A DNA stretch of 64,000 nt from UBA9676 sp035532275 (GTDB lineage Bacteria > Actinomycetota > Actinomycetes > Streptosporangiales > Streptosporangiaceae). The stretch covers positions 1 through 64,000 of the forward strand of contig DATKRG010000269.1 in the NCBI GenBank assembly GCA_035532275.1, read 5' to 3'. The notes under the pieces were generated by a model, which saw only the letters and a list, made by a program, of their open reading frames with translations, was not told the DNA's origin and did no database searches. Position numbers and translations under genes: made by a program. This document shows, one piece after another, positions 8,376 through 16,200 of the stretch; the stretch's first letter is position 1; every line of letters starts with the position of its first letter.

Positions 8376-8826
8376 GGCCGAGCCGGAAGACCGGGTAACC
8401 GGGCGCGATCTCCAGCAGCTTCGCGTCGGGCGCTTCCGGGCCGACGCCGTCGAAGAACATGCCGATCTCGAACTTCCACTTCTTCAGGTAAGCGCGCAGG
8501 ATGGGCGGCTTGTCCGCGTCGGCCAGCTCGGTCGCCGTGAACGGCTCCACCCGGCGGCCGACCCGGAGCTCGCCGCCGCCCGCGGCCCGCATGTTGCGCA
8601 CCCACTGGGTCTCGCCGCGGGGGGCGACCAGATAGCGCACCCCGTCCAGGGTCAGCGGGTTCACCGGGGTGGTGCGCCACTGTCCCGATGTGCGCCCGCG
8701 GACGGCAAGGACCCGTGATCCCCAGACGCTGACACCGGCGCGGGTCAAGGCGGCGACGGCCCCGTTGAAGAACCGGGTGCCGCGGTCCGGCTGGACATAG
8801 CGGGGGTCGGGGGTGCTGCCGGTCAT
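8365..8826 (-). CDS. Deazaflavin (F420)-dependent nitroreductase-family protein (Ddn-like)
   Basis: A 153-residue split-beta-barrel protein of the family that includes mycobacterial Ddn. Characteristic segments are LAVRGRTSGQWRTTPVNPL (about 40-58), YLVAPRGETQWVRNMRAAGGG (about 65-85) and EPFTATELADADKPPILRAYL. The SGxxRTTPV and GxxxWVRNMRAAG stretches form the F420-binding surface. Such enzymes reduce quinones, enones or nitro compounds with F420H2. ATG 8826 has GGAAGGG upstream. It is divergent from an F420-type luciferase-like gene, and both promoters face the same inverted operator, so the two are probably co-regulated. Confidence 0.88.
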   Translation of the reverse strand: MTGSTPDPRYVQPDRGTRFFNGAVAALTRAGVSVWGSRVLAVRGRTSGQWRTTPVNPLTLDGVRYLVAPRGETQWVRNMRAAGGGELRVGRRVEPFTATELADADKPPILRAYLKKWKFEIGMFFDGVGPEAPDAKLLEIAPGYPVFRLGRPA

Positions 8827-8861
8827 GACGGTCGTCCCTTCCGTGAGGCCTGCTCCATCTT

Positions 8862-8930
8862 CGAGAGCAGTGCTCTTGACTAAGAACAGTGTCTCCCCTG
8901 GCGTGCCGCTTGTCAAGAGCAGTGCTCTCG
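8862..8930. promoter_or_regulatory. Paired inverted 19-bp operators in a divergent promoter region
   Basis: GTCAAGAGCANTGCTCTCG occurs at 8912-8930 on the plus strand and, in reverse, at 8880-8862 on the minus strand. Each contains a perfect 13-bp palindrome, AGAGCA-N-TGCTCT (8864-8876 and 8916-8928), and their centres are 52 bp apart, about five helical turns. A partial copy (AGAACAGTG) lies between. This shape suits a TetR-type dimer. No regulator gene lies beside it. Confidence 0.65.
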
Positions 8931-9018
8931 CTCTCGTCTGGTGGTCCAGTACTGGCGGGCCCGCTGCCCGTCCCGGCCGTGACAGCATGATGGGCGGACA
9001 ACCCCGAGGAGGCCGCCG

Positions 9019-9981
9019 ATGGAAACAACGCCGAGATGGGGCATCACGCTCCCACTGCGCAGCCAGCCGCTGCCCGGGCAGCGGGATCTTGTCACCATGC
9101 TGCCCGACCTCGGCTACACCGACGCATGGTCGGCCGAACTCAACGGTGCCGACGCCTTCACCCCCCTGGCGCTGGCCGCCCAGTGGACCACCGGCCTGCG
9201 GTTCGGCACCGCGATCGCCGGCATCTTCACCCGCGGGCCGGCCCTGCTGGCGATGAACGCGGCCACCGTGGCCGACCTGGCGCCGGGCCGGTTCGTGCTC
9301 GGCATCGGCGTGTCCTCCCCGGTGATCGTGGAGGACTGGAACGGCATCGCCCTGGACCGGCCCTACCAGCGCGCCCGGGACACGCTGCGCTTCCTGCGCC
9401 CGGCCCTGGCCGGGGAGAAGGTCAGCGCCCAGTACGAGACCTTCGCCGTGAACGGGTTCCGGCTGGAGCCGGCGCCCGCCCAGCCGCCTGGTCTGGCGCT
9501 GGCCGCGCTGCGGCCCGGCATGGTGCGGCTGGCGGCCTCCCTCGCCGACGGGGCGATCACCAACTGGCTGGCGCCGTCCGACGTGCCGACGGTGCGCGCG
9601 GTGGCCGGGCCGGACTGCGAGCTGATCGCCCGGGTTTTCGTCTGCCCCGTCGCCGACGCGGACATGGCCCGCCAGATCGGCCGGCGGCTGATCGCGGCCT
9701 ACCTGACCGTCCCCGCCTACGCCGCCTTCCACGACTGGCTCGGCCGCGGCGAGGCACTGCGGCCCATGCAGAAGGCGTGGGCGGCGGGCGACCGCAAGGG
9801 CGCGCTGGCCGCCATCCCCGACGAGGTGGTCGATGACCTGGTCGTGCACGGCCGGCCCGAGCAGTGCCGGGAGCGGGTGCAGCAGTACCGGGACAGCGGG
9901 CTGGACACCCCGGTCATCATGATCGTGCCCGCCCCCGGCGTGGACGAGTCCGAAGCGGTCCGCCAGCTGGCCCCCGCCTGA
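9019..9981 (+). CDS. LLM-class F420-dependent oxidoreductase (luciferase-like)
   Basis: A 320-residue TIM-barrel flavin/F420 enzyme. The N-terminus (WGITLPL), the DAFTPLALAAQWTTGLRFGTAIAGIFTRGP stretch (quoted in part: FGTAIAGIFTRGP) and GRFVLGIGVSSPVIVEDWNG match LLM monooxygenase/reductase proteins, whose mycobacterial members use F420 instead of FMN. NWLAPSDV near residue 180 is a typical cofactor-site loop. ATG 9019 follows GAGGAGG at good spacing. It is divergent from the Ddn-like gene with a shared operator, which suggests a small F420 redox regulon. The substrate is unknown. Confidence 0.9.
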   Translation: METTPRWGITLPLRSQPLPGQRDLVTMLPDLGYTDAWSAELNGADAFTPLALAAQWTTGLRFGTAIAGIFTRGPALLAMNAATVADLAPGRFVLGIGVSSPVIVEDWNGIALDRPYQRARDTLRFLRPALAGEKVSAQYETFAVNGFRLEPAPAQPPGLALAALRPGMVRLAASLADGAITNWLAPSDVPTVRAVAGPDCELIARVFVCPVADADMARQIGRRLIAAYLTVPAYAAFHDWLGRGEALRPMQKAWAAGDRKGALAAIPDEVVDDLVVHGRPEQCRERVQQYRDSGLDTPVIMIVPAPGVDESEAVRQLAPA

Positions 9982-10061
9982 CCCGCGCCAGCCGGCTCCC
10001 CGTCACCACCCGTCATCACCCGTCACGCCCCTGCGCCCCGCACTCCGGGCGCCAGTCCGAC

Positions 10062-10133
10062 GCTGGTTTCACGGGTTCGGTGACCACAAACCGGGACAAA
10101 ACTTCGGCGATCATGACCCAAAACGATGAAACG
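10062..10133. repeat. Dispersed inverted repeat, copy A
   Basis: About 70 bp between the convergent luciferase-like and nudC genes. A 28-bp core (10075-10102, beginning GTTCGGTGACCACAAACC) is identical, in reverse complement, to 24951-24978. Similarity continues to the right through GGCGATC-TGAC and GAAAC. The left edge GCTGGTTTCACG also begins copy B. Confidence 0.8.
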
Positions 10134-10158
10134 TCGGGCTGTGGGTCCAAAGGCTGGG

Positions 10159-11235
10159 CTACCAGCTGCCGGGAATGGGCTCGCCGTACCAGGATTCGAT
10201 GATCCGGTGCGCGATCGACACCGGCGGCGGGAGCAGCACCTCGCCCGCGGTCACGGCGGCGGCCAGTTCTGCCCGGGTGTACCAGCGCGCCTCGGCGATC
10301 TCCTCTTTGTCCACCCTGATCTGCTGCCCGGGGCCGGCCAGCGCCCGGAAGCCGAGCATCAGGCTCTGCGGCATCGGCCAGGGCTGGCTGCCGACATAGC
10401 GGATCCCGCTGACGGTGATCCCTGTCTCCTCCCGGACCTCGCGGACGACGGCCTGCTCCGCGGACTCCCCCGGCTCGACAAAACCCGCCAGGATCGACAC
10501 CCGGCGCGGCGGCCACTGCCGGTTGCGCGCGAGCAGGCAGCGGTCGCCGTCATCGGTCACCAGCATGATCACTGCCGGGTCGATCCGGGGGAAGTGCTCG
10601 CTGCCGTCGTTGGGGCAGTGCCGTGCGTGGCCGGCCGGCGCCGGCACGGTCAGGGTGCCGCAGCGCGGGCAGTGGGTGTGCCGGGCGTGCCAGTTGGCCA
10701 GCGCCACCGCGTGCGTGAACAGGCCGGCGTCGCGGTCGCCGAGCAGCGGCCCCACCTGGCGCAGGCCTGCCGGGCGCACCCCCGGCTCCGGCGCCGGCAG
10801 CGCGCTGCCGGGCGGCGGGACAGGTTTCGCGCCGAGACCTCCCACCGGGCCGGCCAGCCCGAAGTAGGCGACGCCGGCGGCGTCCAGGCCGAGCAGGAAC
10901 CGCACTCCTTCCGGCGCCTGCCCGGGCGGGACCAGGACGAGATCGGCGGTGCCCTCGCCGAAACTGACCAGCGCCTGGTCCTTGTCGAGGACGAGCACCC
11001 GGCTGGCCGCGTCGGCCCAGGCGGCGGTGATCCAGTCCGCGTCCTCCCGCCGGGCACTGGCCCGGTCGACCTCGCTGCGGGCCAGCACGAACCCGCCCAG
11101 CTCCCCGCCCAGATCCCGGGCCTGCTGCGGCTCAGCTCCGCCAGCGGCGCCGTCCACCGTCATCCCGCTGCCCACCGTGCCGCTGCCCACCGTGCCGCTG
11201 CCCACCGTGCCGTTACCCACCGGGCCATTGTCCAC
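10159..11235 (-). CDS. nudC: NAD(+) diphosphatase / NAD-capped RNA hydrolase NudC
   Basis: A 358-residue Nudix enzyme that cleaves NADH or NAD-capped RNA to NMN(H). The zinc-ribbon region has CPRCG and then CPNDGSEHFPRIDPAVI, so the usual fourth Cys is Asp. The Nudix box is GFVEPGESAEQAVVREVREE with the following TGI, and the family-specific SQPWPMPQSLMLGF follows it. The first 24 residues are a repetitive GTVGS tract encoded by a 15-bp tandem repeat; ATG 11163 (MTVDGAAGG) is an equally possible start. The gene lies 30 bp after the M20 dipeptidase on the same strand. nudC next to adnB/adnA is also the order in mycobacteria, although here two other genes are inserted. Confidence 0.92.
   Translation of the reverse strand: MDNGPVGNGTVGSGTVGSGTVGSGMTVDGAAGGAEPQQARDLGGELGGFVLARSEVDRASARREDADWITAAWADAASRVLVLDKDQALVSFGEGTADLVLVPPGQAPEGVRFLLGLDAAGVAYFGLAGPVGGLGAKPVPPPGSALPAPEPGVRPAGLRQVGPLLGDRDAGLFTHAVALANWHARHTHCPRCGTLTVPAPAGHARHCPNDGSEHFPRIDPAVIMLVTDDGDRCLLARNRQWPPRRVSILAGFVEPGESAEQAVVREVREETGITVSGIRYVGSQPWPMPQSLMLGFRALAGPGQQIRVDKEEIAEARWYTRAELAAAVTAGEVLLPPPVSIAHRIIESWYGEPIPGSW
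11160..11225. repeat. 15-bp tandem repeat at the start of nudC
   Basis: About four units of CCGCTGCCCACCGTG with decaying copies at the right end. Read on the minus strand they encode the GTVGS-type N-terminal tract of NudC. Confidence 0.7.
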
Positions 11236-11265
11236 CGAACCCCGGCCCCCGGCTGCCTGCCGCCG

Positions 11266-12684
11266 TCAGTGCTGGCCTGCCGCAGCCGGCCTGGCCGCCG
11301 CCGCCAGTTCGGGCCACAGATAGGCCACCGCCTCGGCGCCCTTGAGCAGCAGCGCCATCTCGACTTTCTCGTTGGGCGCGTGGATCCTGTCGGAGTCCAG
11401 GCCGACCGCCACGAACACCAGCGGTGCCCCCAGGATGTCGGCCAGGTCGGCCTCGGGGCCGCTGCCGCCCTCACGGGTGAACAGCACGTCGCGGCCGAAC
11501 GCGCGTTCCAGCGCCCGCTTGCCCGCCTGCACGGCCGGCGAGGCGATCGGCGAAAAGCAGGGCCGCACCCCGGGGCCCTCGAACGTCACGTCCGCGTCGA
11601 TGCCCGGCGGTGTGCTCGCGCGCACGTACTCCCGCAGCGCGGCGGCTACCTCGGCCGGTTCCTGGTGGGCGACGAGCCGGAACGAGACCTTCGCATGCGC
11701 CTCGCGCGGCACGATGGTCTTGCCGCCCGGCCCGGTGTGGCCACCCCACATGCCGTTGACCTCGGCCGTCGGCCGGGCCCAGATCCGCTCCAGGGTGGTG
11801 AACCCGGCCTCGCCGGCGGCCGCCTGGCTGTGGCCGGCGTCGGCGAGCCACAGCTTCTCCTCATAGGGCAGCCGGGCGAACAGCTCCCGCTCCTGCGCGG
11901 TGAGCGGCACCACCCGGTCGTAGAAGCCGGGCAGGGTGACCCGGCCGTCCGCGTCGTGCAGGCCCGCCAGCAGTGACGCCATCGCGTGCAGCGGGTTGGG
12001 CACCCCGCCGCCGAACGAGCCCGAGTGCAGATCGGAGTCCGGGCCGCGCAGCGCGATCTCGGCGGCGATGACCCCGCGCATACCGGTGCACATGGACGGC
12101 ACATCGGCCGCCCACATCGTGGTGTCCGAGACGACGATCACGTCGCAGGCCAGCCTGCCGGACCGGGCGCGCAGCAGGCCGGCGAAATGCGGCGAGCCGG
12201 ACTCCTCCTCGCCCTCGATGATCAGCTTGATGGTGACCGGCGGGGCGGTGGCGCCGGCGGCGGCCAGGTACGCCCGCAGGCCGAGGCTGTGCAGCATCAC
12301 CTGGCCCTTGTCGTCGGAAGCGCCCCGGGCCAGCAGCTGGCCGTCCCGCTCGGCCGGCTCGAACGGCGGCGAGTCCCACTCGGCGAGCGGCTCGACGGGC
12401 TGCACGTCGTGGTGCCCGTAGACGCAGACCACCGGCGCCGCGGGATCGTCGGCCGGCCAGCAGGCGAACACCGCGGGCAGGCCGGGGGAGCCGGCGTCGC
12501 CGGTCTCCCAGATCTCCACCTCGGGGAACCCGGTGGCCCGCAGGTGCGCGGCGAGCCATTCGGCGCTGGCCCGGACGTCGCCGTGGTGACCGGGATCGGC
12601 CGAGATCGACGGGATGACCAGCCACTGCTTCAGGTCCTCGAAGAAGCCGCGCGCGTGCTGCTCGATGTAGCCACGGGCATCCAT
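11266..12684 (-). CDS. M20-family dipeptidase
   Basis: A 472-residue zinc exopeptidase of the M20 family (CNDP/ArgE-DapE type). The di-zinc ligands are in view: GHHDVQP (90-96), ASDDKGQ (122-128) and the catalytic EGEEESGS (157-164). A dimerisation insert follows (about 200-310), and TREGGSGPEADL and HAPNEKVE lie in the C-terminal catalytic part. It probably cleaves small peptides in the cytosol, as no signal peptide is seen. ATG 12684 is chosen because GAGGAGG precedes it; a GTG 21 bp earlier overlaps that Shine-Dalgarno. It is likely co-transcribed with nudC. Confidence 0.9.
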   Translation of the reverse strand: MDARGYIEQHARGFFEDLKQWLVIPSISADPGHHGDVRASAEWLAAHLRATGFPEVEIWETGDAGSPGLPAVFACWPADDPAAPVVCVYGHHDVQPVEPLAEWDSPPFEPAERDGQLLARGASDDKGQVMLHSLGLRAYLAAAGATAPPVTIKLIIEGEEESGSPHFAGLLRARSGRLACDVIVVSDTTMWAADVPSMCTGMRGVIAAEIALRGPDSDLHSGSFGGGVPNPLHAMASLLAGLHDADGRVTLPGFYDRVVPLTAQERELFARLPYEEKLWLADAGHSQAAAGEAGFTTLERIWARPTAEVNGMWGGHTGPGGKTIVPREAHAKVSFRLVAHQEPAEVAAALREYVRASTPPGIDADVTFEGPGVRPCFSPIASPAVQAGKRALERAFGRDVLFTREGGSGPEADLADILGAPLVFVAVGLDSDRIHAPNEKVEMALLLKGAEAVAYLWPELAAAARPAAAGQH

Positions 12685-12824
12685 GACTGTTGACCGCCTC
12701 CTCACGGGTTCTGTTCCGGCACTCTAGACCAGCGGGTGCCCGGCCCGGCGGTGCGCCGGGATGGTCCCCTGGGCCCAGTCACAGATCACCCTCGGGCATG
12801 ACGACTGCGCCCATGCCCCTCGCC

Positions 12825-12830
12825 TAGCCT
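12825..12830 (+). promoter_or_regulatory. -10 box of a probable leaderless transcript (GT87-like gene)
   Basis: TAGCCT ends 8 nt before the GTG at 12839. No Shine-Dalgarno sequence lies in between. Confidence 0.35.
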
Positions 12831-12838
12831 CATGAATC

Positions 12839-14185
12839 GTGACGCTGCAACTCTCCTGCGACCGGGAGGGTGCTGGTGCACCGCGGTGTCTGCCCTGGCA
12901 CAAGTGGCATCCGGCGGCGCTGGCAGCCGGAACGCTCGGCCGGGAATGGCTGGCGGTGCTGTCCGGCCTTTCCGCCGTTTTCGCCGTCGTTATCGCGGTG
13001 GTCAGCTCCCAGCCGCCGGAGCGGACCTGGGGCCGGTTCGCCGCCGTGGGCTACGGCACGGCATGGCTGATCATGCTCACCGCGGCGCATCTGGGACCGG
13101 CCGCGCGGCGCCCAGGCACGCGGCTGGCGGTGCTGGCAGCCCTGACCGGGTCCGCACTCGCCCCACTCGCCTGGCTGGCGGCGGCCGGGCGGGCGCAACC
13201 AGAGGTCCGGGTGATCATTCGTTCTGCCTCCTTGTTCCTTTACCGGGGAACGCCCTATCAGGGAACGGCGGCGCTCGCCGCGGCGCACAGCCCGAACGCC
13301 TACGATCCGTACCTGCCGGCGCTCATCGTGTTCGGGCTGCCGCGGGTGGTGCTGGGCGGGGGGCTGGCGACCGACCCGCGGGTGTGGTTCGGCGTGGTGT
13401 TCGTGGTCACGTTCGGGGCCGCGCTCGCCCTGCTCGGCACGCCGCGGGTGGGCTGGTGGACCGCGGCCGTCACGGCGTCGCCGGTGGCCGCCTTCCCGCT
13501 GTCGGTCGGCGGCGACGACCTGCCGGTGCTGGGGCTGCTGTGCCTCGGGTTCGCGCTGCTGGCCGGCGGGCCGCGCGGGCGCTCCTGGCACCGGGTCGTG
13601 GCCGCCGGGCTCGTCCTGGGCCTGGCCGCCGCCATGAAGGCGACCGCCTGGCCCGCGCTGGCGGTCGCGCTGGCACTGGCCGTGGCCCGGCACGGCAGGC
13701 GCGCCGCTGCCGCGTTCAGCCTGGCAGCGGCCGGGCTGGCGGTCGTCGCCGACGGCCCGGCGGTGGCGGCGGCACCTGGCGCCATGGTGGCCAACACGAT
13801 CACGTTCCCGCTCGGGATGGGCAAGGTCGCCAGCCCGGCGGCCAGCGTCCTGCCCGGTCACCTCATCGCGGCCGCAGGGAGCGGGGGCCGGTGGGCGGCC
13901 GTCGCCCTGGTGGTCATCGCGGGCGTGGCCGTCGGGGCGTCGCTGATCGTCCGCCCGCCAGCCGACCTGCCCGCCGCGGGCTGGCGGCTCGTCGCTGGCC
14001 TGACGCTGCTGTTCCTGCTCGCGCCGGCCAGCCGGGCCGGCTACTTCATGTACCCGCTGGGCCTGGCGGCCTGGCTCTTGCTGACCAGGCCCGCCAGCCT
14101 GGCCGCCAGTGAGCAGCCTTCTTCCCAGGTCAGCGGGGTGCGTGAGCTCGGGCTCAGCCGGGGTGGCGCGGGCCCGGGCACGTAG
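12839..14185 (+). CDS. Integral membrane protein, GT87-like mannosyltransferase candidate
   Basis: A 448-residue protein with about ten hydrophobic segments. An outer loop after the third helix holds LYRGTPYQG and SPNAYDPYLPAL, which resembles the YxPF/YDPY-type loop of DUF2029/GT87 polyprenyl-phosphate mannosyltransferases. GDDLPVLGLLCLGFALLA and GLVLGLAAAMKATAWPAL follow; the latter resembles the conserved lysine-containing loop of this family. The C-terminus is a hydrophilic tail of about 35 residues. The GTG start is preceded only by a -10 box, consistent with leaderless translation. The family assignment is inferred from these loops and is moderately secure. Confidence 0.75.
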   Translation: MTLQLSCDREGAGAPRCLPWHKWHPAALAAGTLGREWLAVLSGLSAVFAVVIAVVSSQPPERTWGRFAAVGYGTAWLIMLTAAHLGPAARRPGTRLAVLAALTGSALAPLAWLAAAGRAQPEVRVIIRSASLFLYRGTPYQGTAALAAAHSPNAYDPYLPALIVFGLPRVVLGGGLATDPRVWFGVVFVVTFGAALALLGTPRVGWWTAAVTASPVAAFPLSVGGDDLPVLGLLCLGFALLAGGPRGRSWHRVVAAGLVLGLAAAMKATAWPALAVALALAVARHGRRAAAAFSLAAAGLAVVADGPAVAAAPGAMVANTITFPLGMGKVASPAASVLPGHLIAAAGSGGRWAAVALVVIAGVAVGASLIVRPPADLPAAGWRLVAGLTLLFLLAPASRAGYFMYPLGLAAWLLLTRPASLAASEQPSSQVSGVRELGLSRGGAGPGT

Positions 14186-14286
14186 CATGTGATGGGGGGG
14201 GCTGTCCACGGGGTGCGGGCAGGGGGTGAAATCGCATCACGCTCGACGCCGCCGAGTATCAGCATCTGATTGACCAGCTGCCTGAT

Positions 14287-16140
14287 GTGGTCCTGATCGT
14301 GACCGATCGGGCCATGCGCTATGTGCTGGTCGGCGGCGAGGCACTGGAACGCGCGGGCTGGCAGGCTGACGAGATCCTGGGGCGCCAGCCCCAGGATCTT
14401 GCGCCCCCACCGGTAGCCGGGCTGATCGAGGAGCACATGGCGGCTGCGCTGCGCGGCGAGAGCAGCACTGTGCCCGTTCTGCCCAGCTCCCGTACTGATT
14501 CGACATGGGAGGCGCGGTTCGAGCCGCTGCACAGCCAGGACGGCGCGATCACGGGGGTGATCTTTCTTCTGCGGGACGTGACCACGCAGCACCGGCTCAG
14601 TGAGAGGGCCCACGCGTCGGAGGAACGGTTCCGCTCCACGGTCGATGTGCTGCTGGACGCGTCTGGCGTGCTGTCGGCCGTGCGTGATGAGTCGGGGCAG
14701 GTCGTGGACCTGCGCGCGGAGTACGCCAACCCGGTCGCCTGCACCCTGTTCCAGCGTCCGCTCGAGGAGCTGGTGGGGCAGCGGCTGCTCGACGTGCTCC
14801 CGTCGATGGCGCCGGTGGGGATGTTCGCGAAGCTCGTGCACACCATCGAGACCGGTGAGCCGACCGACTATCAGGTGCCGCGGTTCGAGGAAGACGTTCT
14901 GACCGGGGCGTTCGAGGTCCGCGGGGCGAAGCTGGGGGACGGGATCGTGGTCACGCTGCGCGATGTCACCGCCCGGATGAACGCTGAGCGGCAGCTGCGG
15001 GCCTCGGAGGAGCGCTACCGGGTGACGCTGGCAAGCGCCGCTACCGGGTTCGCGAACGTGGGCCTGGACGGCCGGTTCCTGCGGGTCAACCGCCGCCTCT
15101 GCGAGATCACCGGCTACTCGGAGGAGGAAATGCTGGTCCGGAGGTACCACGACATCACCCACCCCGACGATATGGAGCTCCACGTCGCCAAGGCATGGCA
15201 GGTCGTTTCCGGCGAGATTCCCTGGTACTCGCTGGAGAAGCGCTACATCCGCAAGGACGGCTCGGTTGTGTGGGTCGGGATAACCGTCGGGGCGCTGCGT
15301 GACGATGAGGGCAGGGTTTCCGAGTACGTGGACACCATCACCGACATCACCGCCCACAAGCACGCCCAGGACAAGGTGGCCCGGCTGAACGCCGAGCTGG
15401 AAGAGCGGGTATGGCAGCGGACCGCCGAACTGCAGGCCGCCAACCGCAACCTGGAGGCGTTCACGTACACCGTCTCGCACGACCTGCGAGCCCCGCTGAC
15501 GGCACTGGCGGGATTCACCGAGATGCTCGCCGAGGACTACGGTGACCGGCCCGGCGGCCACGGGCGCGACTACATCGCCCGCATCCAGTCTGCCTGTGTG
15601 CGCATGGACGACTTGATTGACGACCTGCTCGCACTGTCCCAGGCGAGCCGGGCCGAGATCCACGCGGCCACCGTTGACCTCAGCGAACTCGCCCGCAACA
15701 CCATTGCCACGCTCCGCCGCAACGGTCCGGGCCGGCAGGTGCGGGCCTGCGTCGACGATGGCGTCCAGGCCGTGGGCGATGAACGGCTGCTGCACACCGT
15801 GGTGGAGAACCTGCTCGGCAACGCCTGGAAGTTCACCTCGAAGACCACCGGGGCGGAGATCGACTTCGGCGTGATCCCGGCGGGGGACGGGGTCATCCAC
15901 TGCTATGTCCGCGACAACGGGGCGGGGTTCGACCCGGCCGATGCTGGCAAGCTGTTCCGCCCGTTCTCCCGCCTGCACCCACCCGAGGAGTTCCCCGGGA
16001 CCGGGATCGGGCTGGCCAGCGTGCAGCGCATCGTGGAACGCCACCACGGCCGGTGCTGGGCTGAGGGCCAGCCGGGCCACGGGGCGGTGTTCCATGTCAC
16101 GCTTCCCGCGCAGGGAGCTGATGACCCGCTGTCGCGGTAA
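14287..16140 (+). CDS. Multi-PAS sensor histidine kinase (orphan)
   Basis: From the first standard start, GTG 14287, the protein has 617 residues: three PAS/PAC modules (about 1-105, 110-230 and 240-360), then a HisKA domain with TVSHDLRAPL (His398), and an HATPase domain with N box ENLLGNAWKF, G1 DNGAGFD, F box LFRPFSRL and G2 GTGIGLASV. There are no membrane segments, so it is a cytosolic sensor. The layout is that of phytochrome-like kinases without the GAF/PHY part. Coding similarity extends upstream to about 14236, where TLDAAEYQHLIDQLPDVV precedes the GTG; see the finding on the start codon. No response regulator is adjacent, so its partner is unknown. Confidence 0.9.
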   Translation: MVLIVTDRAMRYVLVGGEALERAGWQADEILGRQPQDLAPPPVAGLIEEHMAAALRGESSTVPVLPSSRTDSTWEARFEPLHSQDGAITGVIFLLRDVTTQHRLSERAHASEERFRSTVDVLLDASGVLSAVRDESGQVVDLRAEYANPVACTLFQRPLEELVGQRLLDVLPSMAPVGMFAKLVHTIETGEPTDYQVPRFEEDVLTGAFEVRGAKLGDGIVVTLRDVTARMNAERQLRASEERYRVTLASAATGFANVGLDGRFLRVNRRLCEITGYSEEEMLVRRYHDITHPDDMELHVAKAWQVVSGEIPWYSLEKRYIRKDGSVVWVGITVGALRDDEGRVSEYVDTITDITAHKHAQDKVARLNAELEERVWQRTAELQAANRNLEAFTYTVSHDLRAPLTALAGFTEMLAEDYGDRPGGHGRDYIARIQSACVRMDDLIDDLLALSQASRAEIHAATVDLSELARNTIATLRRNGPGRQVRACVDDGVQAVGDERLLHTVVENLLGNAWKFTSKTTGAEIDFGVIPAGDGVIHCYVRDNGAGFDPADAGKLFRPFSRLHPPEEFPGTGIGLASVQRIVERHHGRCWAEGQPGHGAVFHVTLPAQGADDPLSR

Positions 16141-16200
16141 GCCGGAGCCGCCGGCCACACCACGGCCCGGCGATGTCGGCACAACCTTCTGCCAGGTAGG

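Noticed and set aside
8365..9849. A 494-codon minus-strand frame reading through the F420 gene pair
   Set aside because: Only the last 153 codons (from ATG 8826) match a protein family; the rest is antisense to the luciferase-like gene.
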